64,000 nt of DNA, from assembly GCA_026120035.1 (NCBI GenBank), contig JALRME010000009.1:372001-436000 (forward strand). Reading direction: 5' to 3'. Positions 46,621-57,486 of this stretch are shown in pieces. The notes below the pieces were generated by a model. The model made no database searches, was not told the origin of the DNA, and saw only the letters and a program-made list of their open reading frames with translations. Position numbers and translations under genes: made by a program. The DNA is from Coleophoma eucalyptorum (taxonomy: Eukaryota > Ascomycota > Leotiomycetes > Helotiales > Dermateaceae). Each line of letters begins with the position of its first letter. Position 1 is the first letter of the stretch.

Positions 46621-47296
46621 GTCGGCTGCGTTAGCAAGGTGACAAGTTGCAGTGATGCTGGAGGACCTGTTCTACCTACAGGTTGAACATAGCGACAGAT
46701 TCAGGAGAATATACTCTATATACTTGATTACGACAAAGTATGGAGATGGAAGAATAGGAAAGGTGTTTGTATACGGAGAGTGCTTGCTCTTGAAACAGCT
46801 CAACCCTTACCATGATCAAAGCGATAGTCAACTGCGACGGTATAGTGCAACATTCGCTATAAGTGACAAGGGGTCACAGCGACAGTATCTTCAAAGCTCA
46901 CATTGTTCCCAGCGGGGGGATTTGTACTTCAGCGCCGTTGATGGCGATGCGAAGTCAACCAGAGTCTGTATCTTCGGAGCCATGTCGACGTTGTTTCTGA
47001 GGATCTTTACTCGGTTCCGAATCATTTTGTCGGTTCCGAAGCCTTCTGAGTAGATGGCTGGATCTACAACCTCACAACCTATTCCATCTAATTTAATCTT
47101 CTTCGATTCCGACCACATAGTACGTTCCGTGTCAGTGATAGTTATAAATATTTCATTGCTACCCTCTAAATACTCGTCCTTGATCATACAATAAACCCAG
47201 TTTTAATCATTTCAAAACTACTTCAACGTAAGCCTTCTTTCACAAGTGCTTAGCATTCCACCATAACGCCAAAATCCACTTAGCACAATCATCACG
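46621..47296. other. Interval between divergent SDR and FAD monooxygenase
   Basis: 676 bp. It must contain the SDR first exon. The minus-strand frame 46891-47187 annotated next is the only long one, and its relation to the SDR is unsettled. Confidence 0.4.
46891..47187 (-). CDS. Hypothetical frame, possible upstream exon
   Basis: A 98-codon minus-strand frame. It starts MIKDEYLEGSNEIFITITDT and ends near SPRWEQCEL. It lies between divergent genes and has a GTGAGC donor near its end (after GGGAACAAT), so it could be a first exon spliced onto a later one, perhaps in the SDR transcript. The sequence has no recognised domain; the composition is protein-like. Its start is about 110 bp from the divergent monooxygenase start. 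Confidence 0.3.
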   Translation of the reverse strand: MIKDEYLEGSNEIFITITDTERTMWSESKKIKLDGIGCEVVDPAIYSEGFGTDKMIRNRVKILRNNVDMAPKIQTLVDFASPSTALKYKSPRWEQCEL

Positions 47297-48469
47297 ATGA
47301 CCCAACTAAGAATTGCCATCATTGGAGCTGGCCCAGGGGGCTTGACACTGGCATCGCTCTTACAACGCAACAATATCGAGTACACAATTTTTGAGCTGCG
47401 ATCAAAACCCAATGGCCCATCAGGACCTTCAGGATCGCTTGATCTACACCCGGATTCAGGACTCCTCGCAATCGAGTCATGTGGACTTACGTCAAAATTC
47501 GAAAAACTTTCTATCGATTGTAGCGAGGATCTCATCTTGGCTGATAAACATGGAAGCGTACACCACACAGATGAGGGATCTGGAGAACGACCAGAGGTTT
47601 CTCGTTCAAACTTGAGTGCTCTGTTACTGTCTTCCGTCCCCGAAAATAAGATCCACTGGGAACACAAACTTCTCGAAGTTGCTCCAGCATCCCAACCTGG
47701 AAAATGGGACCTTATCTTCGAGAATGGCCCTTCTCAGACTTTTGACCTGGTCATAGGCGCCGATGGAGCCTGGTCCAAGGTACGAGCACGCATAACCGAT
47801 GTACAACCTCATTACAGTAGTGTGAACTGCATCACTCTTACGATACCAAATATCAGTACCAAGTATCCCTCACTAGCAACACTGGTTGGTAAAGGATCAT
47901 ACCAAGCCTGTGGTGACAAAAAGGCAATAATCTCACAGCGAGGCTCACAAGACTCAGCACGCATCTACCTGATGTTGAGAGACGAGTCGGAATCCTATCT
48001 CTTGACAGAAGGGCTCGCAATATCCGATCGTTCAGAACTTAAGGATAAACTACTCACCAATGCTTTCGCGGATTGGAGTCCGGCGTTGAAATCCCTCGTA
48101 GCTACAGCCTGTGATGAAGATATTGAACCAACAGTCTCCTCAAAACCACTTTACATGCTACCGGTCGGGAATACATGGCCGAACGTACTTGGCCTTACTC
48201 TACTTGGGGATGCAGCACATTTAATGACACCCTTTGCAGGTGAGGGCGTCAATGCAGCAATGCTAGACGCTGTAGAACTGGCCAAATGTATCATCTCAGC
48301 GGTAGAGAGTGGAGAAAGCCCTTTGGTGCAAGAGTATGAGAAGAAGATGTTCGAAAGAGCACACGACAAATCCGAAGAGACGTGGAGGAACCTAGGTATC
48401 ATCTTCGCGGATGATGCACCAAAAGGCTTTGTGGAGCTGATGAACTCCTATGGACCACCTCCTGAATAA
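47297..48469 (+). CDS. TetX-like FAD-dependent monooxygenase
   Basis: Intronless, 390 residues. GxGxxG dinucleotide site: IAIIGAGPGGLTLASLLQRN, with the adenosine-binding Glu in FELRSKP. The second block SGSLDLHPDSGLLAIESCGL matches the flavin-loop pattern GG-LDLH-DSG of TetX/tetracycline-destructase-type enzymes. Then DLVIGADGAWSKVRARI (the DG motif) and the FAD ribityl/GD block LTLLGDAAHLMTPFAGEGVN. Such single-component class A flavoproteins hydroxylate aromatic or polyketide compounds using NADPH and O2. Fungal members are common in detoxification and secondary metabolism; tetracycline activity is not implied. It is divergent from the SDR side. The start at 47297 sits directly before the Rossmann strand. 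Confidence 0.93.
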   Translation: MTQLRIAIIGAGPGGLTLASLLQRNNIEYTIFELRSKPNGPSGPSGSLDLHPDSGLLAIESCGLTSKFEKLSIDCSEDLILADKHGSVHHTDEGSGERPEVSRSNLSALLLSSVPENKIHWEHKLLEVAPASQPGKWDLIFENGPSQTFDLVIGADGAWSKVRARITDVQPHYSSVNCITLTIPNISTKYPSLATLVGKGSYQACGDKKAIISQRGSQDSARIYLMLRDESESYLLTEGLAISDRSELKDKLLTNAFADWSPALKSLVATACDEDIEPTVSSKPLYMLPVGNTWPNVLGLTLLGDAAHLMTPFAGEGVNAAMLDAVELAKCIISAVESGESPLVQEYEKKMFERAHDKSEETWRNLGIIFADDAPKGFVELMNSYGPPPE

Positions 48470-48784
48470 GAAGAGGATAGCACATGTTTTAGATAGATTT
48501 GCAGGAATTTAAAGTAGAGGGAAAGTAGGTAGAAATTAGTATAATTGCCATCTACGTGACGGATATGTTTTTAACAAAGGAGAACAATGAATGAAAATTA
48601 ATTAATTAATTCAATTGATCTAAAAGCTCTATGCAAGTGGCAGTGAAGGATAAATGGTGTGTCCCGTCGGATTACTTAAATGCACCCGACTGCAATGTTG
48701 TAAAATAAACACATGGCATATTACTCAGTGGCTTGATAGTCATTTACAAGACATCAAGGTCAAAATAATAAAATCCACAATAAT
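48470..48784. other. Convergent intergenic interval
   Basis: 315 bp between convergent genes; AT-rich with attaattaattaattc near 48597; no gene. Confidence 0.5.
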
Positions 48785-49811
48785 TTAGTTTTTCTTTTCC
48801 TTGACCCCTTCCTCCCCATTCTCTTCCTTCTTCTTTTCCTCCTCAATCTCCCTCTTGCGCTTCCGAACAACCTCTGGCGGACTATCCTCAATCAAATCAC
48901 TCTTTCCGTCCATTCCCGTCCACTTTGGCAATCCATCCTTAATATCTACAACTCTCCGGTCGTAGAACATATGGCAACTTAAAACACATGTCAGTCAAAA
49001 GTATTTTTCTTACATTCTCCCCAACTCTTGCACCTCTTGATAGAAAACCTTCCAGATCCAATGCCCAACAGCAAGGCAAAGTGTGAGGGAGAAAATACAA
49101 AGAGATCATAGTCTCCAGAGGAGTAACAAGAGAAGAGGTGGAAATAGACACGTACGTAGGAGCAAACCTCTTCCTCTCTTCCTCGTTCTTGAAATGCAAC
49201 AAAGTTGGAAATAACAGAATCATATTTCTTCCCTCGTCCATTATCGGGGAGCGGCAATAAGCACAGCTGACTTTGCAAGGTAATTTATGCCTGGTAGACT
49301 TCTCGCCACTGTCATACCAGCCAAGATCATGATGGCCATGCACGAAATTGATGTCCTCCTTATGGAAAATGGCTGCCCACTGGAATGGTGCACCTAGGTT
49401 TGTCAAGGGAGGTAAGTATTCTGTTTGAGCTCTACTTGATGAGATTTATTCGAGAAGGGCAGGAGAAGAGACTTACCATGAATGACCTGACAGCTAAACA
49501 GCGCCCAAAATGAAAGAAGTCAGCAACCAGCTAAAATAAAAACAGGTTTGAGAAAATACTTGTGGTGAGAAGAGCAAAAAAGACACGGAAACTCACGTGG
49601 TACAATGACAATACTTTGCAGCAAGAGGTTTCTCCCGACTAAGTTGAAACTTAACCTTTCCGCAATGGCAACCCCCCTCATATATTGCATTGAAGCCTGA
49701 ATTATCATCATGGATACGATAGGGTGCTTTCCTCTTCCAGCCATCTTTGCCTTCAGACCCGTCTTCATGGTGGCTGTCTTGCACCGTGTTCTCGTCTTTG
49801 CTGGGTGCCAT
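48785..49811 (-). CDS. GFA/CENP-V domain zinc protein
   Basis: Four exons, complement(48785-48977, 49156-49393, 49477-49493, 49597-49811), give 220 residues. The GFA zinc ligands are spread over exons: GGCHCGKVKFQLS, then KYCHCTTCQVIHG, in which the 17-nt second exon supplies CQVIH, then KVSCAYCRSPI and finally PTCHMFYDRRVVDIKDGLPK. This is the fold of glutathione-dependent formaldehyde-activating enzyme and CENP-V-like proteins; most fungal members have no proven substrate. The C-terminus is highly charged (Lys/Glu-rich, KRKREIEEEKKKEENGEEG) and could act in nuclear targeting. Glu and Lys there come from a purine-rich DNA run. Confidence 0.9.
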
Positions 49812-50507
49812 TTCTGCTGCACGACTGAGTGCGAGGGCCTGTTCTTAGTTCTCGAAAGGGGGGCGGGGGCGTATTAGAGACGTAGTGCGAATACTTTTTG
49901 ATAGATAATTGTAAGAAACTTTCGACATATGAGGATAGGAAGGTATTAAGAAGGAAGACCAAAAATCGCAAGCTAGTAACACCAATGACGACTTGAACTC
50001 TTCTAAGCGAGAGGTGTAGGTGTAAACCCTTGAGTCAAATCTGATGTCTAGTGTTCAGGAACGCTAACGGGTCGAGGCCTTTCAAGTAAGATTGGGCAGT
50101 ACGTCACAAGATGATAGTATAATACTTATCCAGAATGACCAAGCATCTTCGAATTGAGGATGCTAGGTATCACAGATATATAGAAGGAATGGAAGATTCT
50201 ACGACTTCGGTGGAATTGGTGCATTGTTTTGGATTTGAAAATGACGTTAACGTGAGCTTTATCACTTTCTAGATGTATGACATCACCATTATTACGGACC
50301 GATGAATTGGCACGGCTGAGAAGATCTTTAGAGTGATCGAGTTAAGCACAGCCTTTCCGGTCTGTGCATCTCCTGTGTATTCGTACTGCGTGGTCTATAG
50401 CCCGTTCCAACACTGTCACTCTTGACAGTGACCCGAACCGGTTCATCTGTGTGTTCTCCAGATCTGGGTGAACTTGATTGGTCTACTGCAGAGTTTACGC
50501 AGCCGAC
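49812..50507. other. Intergenic interval
   Basis: 696 bp upstream of the GFA gene and downstream of the phosphatase; no gene recognised. Confidence 0.45.
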
Positions 50508-53500
50508 TCAAGTGTTCCCTTCCAGGAGCATTTTCCTACAGCTTCCTGGATCATATTGGAGCATGTTTGTGAGGTAGTCAAGTCTATTTATGTTAGGAAA
50601 GATCGATTAAATTGGTTACCAAATGACTTACTTTGCTTCAGCAGAGACTTTTTCTTTCATCTCTACCAGGCGCTTTTGACATTCATCCCACTTCATCGCA
50701 CGTTTCTTGGGCGAAATTGTCTTGATGATCATTTCAAACAGTCCAGTCACTGGACGATGATCAGAAGTTTTCAGCTCCCATCTTTGATAATCTAATTGCT
50801 TGATACGATCACGACCGCGATATAGGATCCGATCGCACCACGCCGGGGCTCGTTTTTTCTCACTGGTATCGTATTCGTCTGTTCCTACGTCGTATTTGTA
50901 GGTTGGCGCGAAGGTGATCGGAAGTTCGTGGAATGCTCGAAGCTTAAACCAAGGATTTTTCCTTTTTGATGCTAGCAGCTGATCTCTTTCTAGCAATTTG
51001 CTAAGATTATTCGCTTTAATGGCGTTGACCACCGTATCCCTTCCCATGGTATCAATGCGATAGTTGAGGTCTCCATTTAAGATGCAAAGCTCATGATCCA
51101 TAATCATGCTGCCATCTCCACCGCCGATGAAACTATCTTGCCTGACACTTGCATCTCGCTCTACGGGGAGAATGGCGCTGTCTAGAATATGGGTCACATC
51201 AGTGTTCCGATCCTTGGTTTGTGTTTGTCCAGCTGCAAGGTGGCAGTTGACAAAACACATGGAAGTATCTTCCAGAACAAATCTTAGGATTAGGGCACCC
51301 TATACCGGTCAGTTTGGAGCTAACACAGTTTTGATAACAACATACCTTGTTTCCGTGTAACCCACCCATTCCTCGTTTAACTTCAGCACCACTGATGCTG
51401 TGTATACGTTCCCTCAGTGGAGCCTTGACAAAGATGCAGGTAAATAAGCCAACCATGCTGGCAGTATGTAAGAGGTGGTATAAATCATCTCTTGGCATGT
51501 AATCATCAAGACTTCGAATCAAGAAATCACGCCAATTGCGATATTGATGGCTCATATGTTCCTGATCGGACGGATCCTTCTTCTTTGACTTGAAAAAGCT
51601 CTCTGCACTACATTAGTCCTATGAACTTCGCTTTACAAGTGCAAATGTACTTACTGGCAGTAGTCTTTTTGTCTTCAAGGTCGACTAGTTCTTGAAATCC
51701 AAATACCAGAATATCTGGCGAATTGCTGCTTTGGAATAAATCACGAAAGAACGATGCATCTTGACTTGAGTTCCGCAGATGAGAAGGAGTAGATGCCCCA
51801 GCGTTCCAAGTCATTACCAGCGTTTTGATAGGAGTTAATTCGCAGAAATCAGCTTCTTGAGATTGCATTTCGTTCTCTGTTTTTCCAAATATTAGCCGAA
51901 GCAAGAGAGCAGGCGCATCTTACTCACCTATCCAATCATCCTGCAAAAATCCATCCCATACTCTGACCATGTTGTCTTGGCCGAGAGACACGACTTGAGC
52001 TCGATCAAGCTTCCAGAAGCTACTCCGGTCTGACACAAGACTGATAACCGGATCATGATGTGCATGCCAATCTTTTTTGACCAGCCATGGTGTGTGCAAA
52101 GTGTCATACACATATACCATGCCTGTGCTGAAAGAGGCCCATATGTTATCACCAACTCCTGCAAGAGATGTGATTTTGTAGACGCTGATGTTTATGACAC
52201 CTAAGCAAGTATAGTCTTGCCGCGAGTAGATACTGATCTTGCCGTCAACATGCCCAAAGTAGATTCGATCAGACTGTGAGCTGATTACAGCCCCCGATGT
52301 CACATCTCCTGCTCCACTTTGACTTAGTGGCCTTTGGAGTACTTGGAACTGCGTAGATCCATCTAACGTGGGCATGAAGATCCGTATCTCTTTCCCAGTC
52401 GCATGCCATAATTCATCACCGACAACCATAGAGAACGTATGACCTTTGGGAACCCTGAAGCTTTGTGTTGGATTGCTGAGGCTTGGGACCCCTGTGTTAT
52501 CAGGACCCCATAAATGCAATGTGCCACCATCGTCAAGCGTCCACATCTCATTCAAATGTCTATACATTTTGATAATTTCTCGCCGAGTGTGTGCACCTGG
52601 TTTGCTTGCAACGATGCTCTGCGAAGCGATATCTACCTCCAACAACTCGCCAATGTTGTTACCGAGCCAAAGTCTAGATCCTTCGTCATCGGCATCTGAG
52701 CCTGCTCTGAAAGCAATTGACATGATTTTAATGCCCTCAGTATGTACCAGACTCATCACAAGCTCACCGTCAAGCAAGTTCCAGACTCGAGTCAACATAC
52801 CAGAAGTACAAACGTACTCGCCACAGACATCAACCAGCCTTGTATCATACTTGGTAGGAATTTCTCGTGGCCCTTGCTTGAAGAATGGCGCACGACGATT
52901 TGTATATGAGGGATCAGGATATTCACTAGCATCTTTCTTCGCCGATACTTGAGCGAGAGATGTAGCGCCAACTTCTGCAGTTCCACGACTACTTGTGGCA
53001 AAAATAGGAGCAATTGGTTCTCGAAACTCGGCTGGAACTCTATCAGATGTTCTGTCAACTGTCATAGATCTCCCGTGCGACCGAGGGGGAGTCTGAAGTT
53101 GACTAGTTGGACTTGAGAATACTCGCTTTGGGGGTGTAGCAAATGAAATAGATGACTCGGCAGTAGTTGGAGTAGCAACGACCATCCTTGCTTTATCTGC
53201 AGGTGCTCGTGTAGGCGGAGGAGGTGCCGTAGAAGCAGGAAGAGATCTCTGCTTCGTAGGTTCTGCTGGACCCGGGTTTCTACTTGGTAGAGTCGGTCTC
53301 TGCTCGCCTGTCATCTGTGGCGTTATGCTACGTCCTAATCCATGATTTTCTGAGTCCTTCCGCCTAGCAATCACGGAGTGATGTGTTGGTGGTGGTTCAA
53401 ATGTTGTTTGTGCCGTGAATGCATTAAGCTTCGGAATCAACACTGGCCGGTTGGGTGGTAAAGCAGGTGCAGCAGGCTCATGTTCTGGACTACTACCGCC

Positions 53501-54296
53501 ACTTGGGGGTGTGTTAAAAGGAGATATATGATCACTTGAAGGTGTTGATGATTTGGGCTTGAGCTCGTTATGTGGAGCAAGAGAGAGCGGCTTGCTCTTG
53601 ATTTTTGGTTTCTCAGCTCTATTTATAGGTGGTGGAGGAGCTTTCCATAGAGATTCACGTCTCATTTCACCAGACCTTCGTGGTGGCGGTGGAGATGGAG
53701 GTTGTGACCCAGATAGAGAAGGAGATTTCCTAGGTTCCAGCAGAGGAGTATTTGGCCGGCTAGGGATTCTAAAATGTCTCGGAGACGCAGAACTTGGAGT
53801 TGAAGAAGTTGAACGAGGAGAGGCTTCTGTTGAGAGGAAGACCGAGGGATGTGCCATTGTCAGATTCAAAGCCTTGGCCTTTGGAGGAGACTGAGGAGGA
53901 AAGACGTTGACCGGCGGAACTGTGCGATTATTCTGAGGAGTTGGCTTCAACCGGGCCATGGGCGAAGGTGATCGACTTTCGTTGCTTAAAATTCGAGGGG
54001 GGAATAGATCCAGGTTGTTGGTAGCCTCCTTTTCTCTCCCTCTTGCGTGAGCCAGCCCTTCTGCTGCTGGAATGCCATTATCTACTCGCGGCCCAGGACC
54101 TGGAGAAACAGTTCTTGGTCCGGCTCCATTATTTTTAGGTTTGGACTTCGCCATTTGTTCAAAATGCGATCGAAGAGAGGATACTGGCTTCTGAGATTTC
54201 AGATCAGTACTGTTTGCCTCAAAACTGCTGGAGAGCGTATGTTGGTCCACTCACAATAGACGAGCCATCCAGACTCTCTTGCTCAGCATCCTCCAT
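50508..54296 (-). CDS. WD40 repeat / inositol polyphosphate 5-phosphatase
   Basis: Six exons, complement(50508-50583, 50632-51299, 51346-51602, 51655-51876, 51928-54190, 54255-54296), encode 1175 residues. The first third is disordered and Pro/Ser-rich. A WD40-like propeller follows (YVCTSGMLTRVWNLLDGELV to VSLGQDNMVRVWDGFLQDDW). The C-terminal IPPc catalytic domain has all hallmark blocks: LVMTWNAGAST, LVFGFQELVDL, FVNCHLAAGQ, LNGDLNYRID, KRAPAWCDRILYRG and SDHRPVTGLFE. It should remove the 5-phosphate of phosphoinositides or inositol phosphates at membranes. The first and last exons were found by splice logic: the first supplies MEDAEQESLDGSSI, and the last adds KLDYLTNMLQYDP after AEA, replacing an otherwise immediate TAA. 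The arrangement is known from filamentous fungi and plants. Confidence 0.92.
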
Positions 54297-54848
54297 GACT
54301 GGGATACACACTCTGTGGTTCGAGGAGATTTCTATCGTATATCCATGGATATCGAGAGCTACTGAAGTTCAAAGGAATGCCCTTGGTTTGGAAGGGGCTT
54401 GTACAGGAGATCCTCGTTGCAGATCATTCATGAGGGGGATACTGAGGGGTCTTCAAATCCTGGGGGAGTTTTGCCTGCGTTTATAAGCTGCGGAACACTC
54501 ATCGCTTGCCAAGGGAACCGGTCAAGTAAGTGCTGGGGAAAATGAGGAAGTTGATCCGTATGATCTTGAGAAATGGTGAGTCCTGGCTGTGTATTGTATT
54601 TTGGTACAGTAGGATCAGCGCGCATAATCCTACAACGGTCCAAAGCTAATTGCGTGCCTTACCCGTCAGGCACGATGATGCGTTGGTGGGAGGTTGCTAA
54701 GGATGCCTGCCGAGCTATTTCTGGAGACGCCTCCGATTATCAGGTCATTTCTCAATTGTCCCCCGAAATCACCGTAAAACTTTCGCAACTGTGCCATTCA
54801 TCAGTATAATTCAGCTATACCGCTATCGTCAATTTTTTTTCGCGCAAT
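54297..54848. promoter_or_regulatory. Divergent intergenic region
   Basis: 552 bp between the divergent phosphatase and DUF4748 genes; a T run ends about ten bases before the DUF4748 start. No gene seen. Confidence 0.45.
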
Positions 54849-55312
54849 ATGAATACAGTAAGTTTCTCAAATCTTGGGACTCAATGGATTAGTTGATTGA
54901 CATATCCTAGGTTAAGAGCTTTTGGGTCGGCTGTAAGCTAGTAGAGAAGCAAGCTGTACGAATTTAATGCTAATGCATCTAAGGGGCCTCTCTTTGTATA
55001 GCCGGCGGCTCTTCTTATTACTTTGCGAAGAAATCAATCAACGAAGACCGACAAAATCGATTTGAGGCGGCTCGAAAACGAAAACAAATGGAGGAGAGTC
55101 TAGAATACTCAAGCATGCACACTGCGTCGGCCACGGAGAATTCAGGACAGAATGGGGGACCTCCACACGCGCAACCTTCTCCCAGCCAGGAGGTTATAGA
55201 TCCCGCACCGACGAGGCATGCACCAAACACCGAAGGGCAGCGGGTATCTGAGAAGAGTAAATATGAAGCCAGCGAGCCATTTCGGGCGAAGAAGGGCGAT
55301 AGGTTTAGTTGA
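54849..55312 (+). CDS. DUF4748-type small protein with two micro-exons
   Basis: Three exons, 54849-54857 (9 nt), 54911-54932 (22 nt) and 55002-55312, give 113 residues. Joined N-terminus: MNTVKSFWVGSGGSSYYFAK followed by KSINEDRQNRFEAARKRKQM. The YYFAKKSINEDR-type block is the mark of DUF4748, a small fungal/animal family with unknown function, probably mitochondrial. The rest is a hydrophilic, disordered tail (SSMHTASATENSGQNGG to KKGDRFS). An unspliced reading would only see the tail from the ATG at 55088. Both introns are GT-AG, with acceptors CCTAG and TATAG. Confidence 0.82.
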
Positions 55313-55808
55313 GAAATCGAAGAAATCTAAAGCATACTGGCTTTCTACAAGCCAGATTCAGCCCCAAGAGATTGAATAGGCCCAAGAACAACGTCGACGC
55401 CTTAGGGATGCCTGTGATGAACTTGTATATACGTGTAATTTCAAAAAGTCTCAACTCAGGCGTTCTATGTTCTATCCGCAGCGGAACTCAAAGACAGGAT
55501 GTAATGTGGAGCTTCAGAAATGGTGACGATTTTATATAATTCGGTTGGTTGTAAGCTTGGCCAGGGGTGGGCGACTCTCCAGTACTTTCTCAAGACTCCA
55601 AATCATATAGTCCTCGGAACGTCGCAAGAAAGATTGTAATGCGAGCGCTGTATCAAATTGAAAGTGATTGTCGCGCAGGGCTCGTAAAGTAGCCTTGTCT
55701 TCGCGCTAAAACCCAGCTCTCGCTCCAAAGCTCCAAGCTTTAACGCGTCTAGCCTCCAAACTCTTTTGGCTTCTTCATTATCAGGCCAATGCGCACAGCA
55801 CCATCAAC
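55313..55808. other. Intergenic interval
   Basis: 496 bp ahead of the CID protein; no gene. Confidence 0.5.
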
Positions 55809-57486
55809 ATGGCGTCCCATCAGTTTGCGATAGCAAAGGCCTCCTTTTCTGCGGGTCTTCTACGGCCTGATCCTACATCGCTCTCCCGAGAAGATATTGC
55901 GCATTTTCACTCTCTTCTGAATGAAGCTGTCCTCCAGTGCTCACCCAAAAACGTCCAGGTTTGATCATACTTCTGCAGCTATGTCAACACGATGGCTAAA
56001 TGATGCGCGTGGATAGAAATGCAAACATTGGATTCTGCAAAACATTACTCAGTCTACAGCAAGGTGTACAGCTCTTGGGAAATACCTGACGGCTCTGGCA
56101 ATCTCTTATAATGAGGCAACAGTTCGTGATTCTGCAAAACGAGAGCCATCTATTAAGAGGAAACGGTTACATCTACTCTATCTCTTGAACGACTTACTTC
56201 ATCATGCCAAGTTCCACACCAACGATGCGTCCATTTGCAGCAAGATCCAACCTATACTTGTCAGCTTGCTATCCTCTGCCGCGTCGTTCAAAGGGTGTCC
56301 AAAGCACCAACGCAAGATTGCAGATCTTCTTCAAATATGGGAAGAGAAGGGGTTTTATTCATCCGATTACATCGACAAGCTCAGAGAGACGGTTAAGAAT
56401 GCAAAAGAGTCGGGTGTAGCTGCTTTAGGAGAAAATGTCACACCGGAAGATGGAAATCAAGACGGTATCGCAAAGGCCGCAAAGAACATTCCATACGTGA
56501 TGCCTGCCATGCACGGAGATACATCTACGTCGTGGTTTGACCTTCCAGCTGGTAATATGATGCCACATATTGTACCAAATTCAACGCGGCCTATCAATCC
56601 AAGCATGATCAAGCCCCTACAATTTGTGGCAGGTCCTGCAGATGAGGGACTGGCCTTGGCAGTAAAGACCTTACTGGAAGATGTGCAAAAGATTTACGGA
56701 GGAGAAACTGCGGAGGAAGAGGTCGTGCTAGGGGATATAGATGAGTTGGGCCAACCGATCATCATGGATGAAATCACAGGTGACGTCTTGGAAGGCGAGG
56801 GTTATTATGGGTGGTCAAGATCTTTCTGTGAGAAGATGAAGCAACGGCGAAAGGGAGGACGAGATCCAGTCACAGAGCGCAGAAGTCGCAGTCGCAGTCG
56901 TAGCTCAAGTCCAGAGCGAAGGAAGCGTCGGTATAGCGATTCGGATGATGCATCCGTCGCGAGTAACCGTGGCAGACGTCAACGCCGAAGGTCATACAGT
57001 TCCTCACGTTCACCTTCTCCAGAGGATGATCGAAGGGTGGCACACAACGGAAACGGCTACATGCGTTCACAATCTGGGACGCCACAGAGATCGCCATCGA
57101 GTAGTTCGAGAGCACCTCTCAGCGCGAACTTCCCTCCAATACCGGTTCCATCATCTTACCCTAATGCTCAGATGATGTTTGCGCAAGGCATAAATCACAA
57201 TTTTCCTCCTCCTCCACCACCTCTACCATTCAACACCCAAGGCCCATCGTATGGTAATTGGATTCCTCCTCCACCACCTATTGACAACACTCAATTCAAT
57301 AGACAACAATTTCATCAGCACTGGCCGCCACCACCTCCACCACCGCCATCTATGGTCCCTATGCCTCCTGGAGGATGGCAAAGTCAGCAAAATCAAGGCA
57401 GAGGTCATCATAACAATGCATGGCAACCTCCTCCAGGGCCTCAAGGAAGGGGTGGCAGGGGTAGCTATCGAGGTCGCGGCTGGTAA
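55809..57486 (+). CDS. CID-domain, RS- and proline-rich RNA-processing protein
   Basis: Two exons, 55809-55958 and 56017-57486, give 539 residues. The CID (RNA polymerase II CTD-interacting) helical domain covers about residues 15-170: HFHSLLNEAVLQCSPKNVQK, CKHWILQNITQSTARCTALG and LHLLYLLNDLLHHAKFH. Towards residue 275 there is an Arg/Ser-rich stretch (RRSRSRSRSSSPERRKRR) and another RRRSYSSSRSPSPEDDRR, as in splicing factors. The C-terminus is proline-rich (PPPPPPLPF, WPPPPPPPPSMVP) and ends in RGG-like GRGGRGSYRGRGW. The architecture resembles CHERP/SR-CID proteins that couple transcription and splicing in the nucleus, but the SURP and G-patch modules of CHERP are not seen. Confidence 0.9.
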
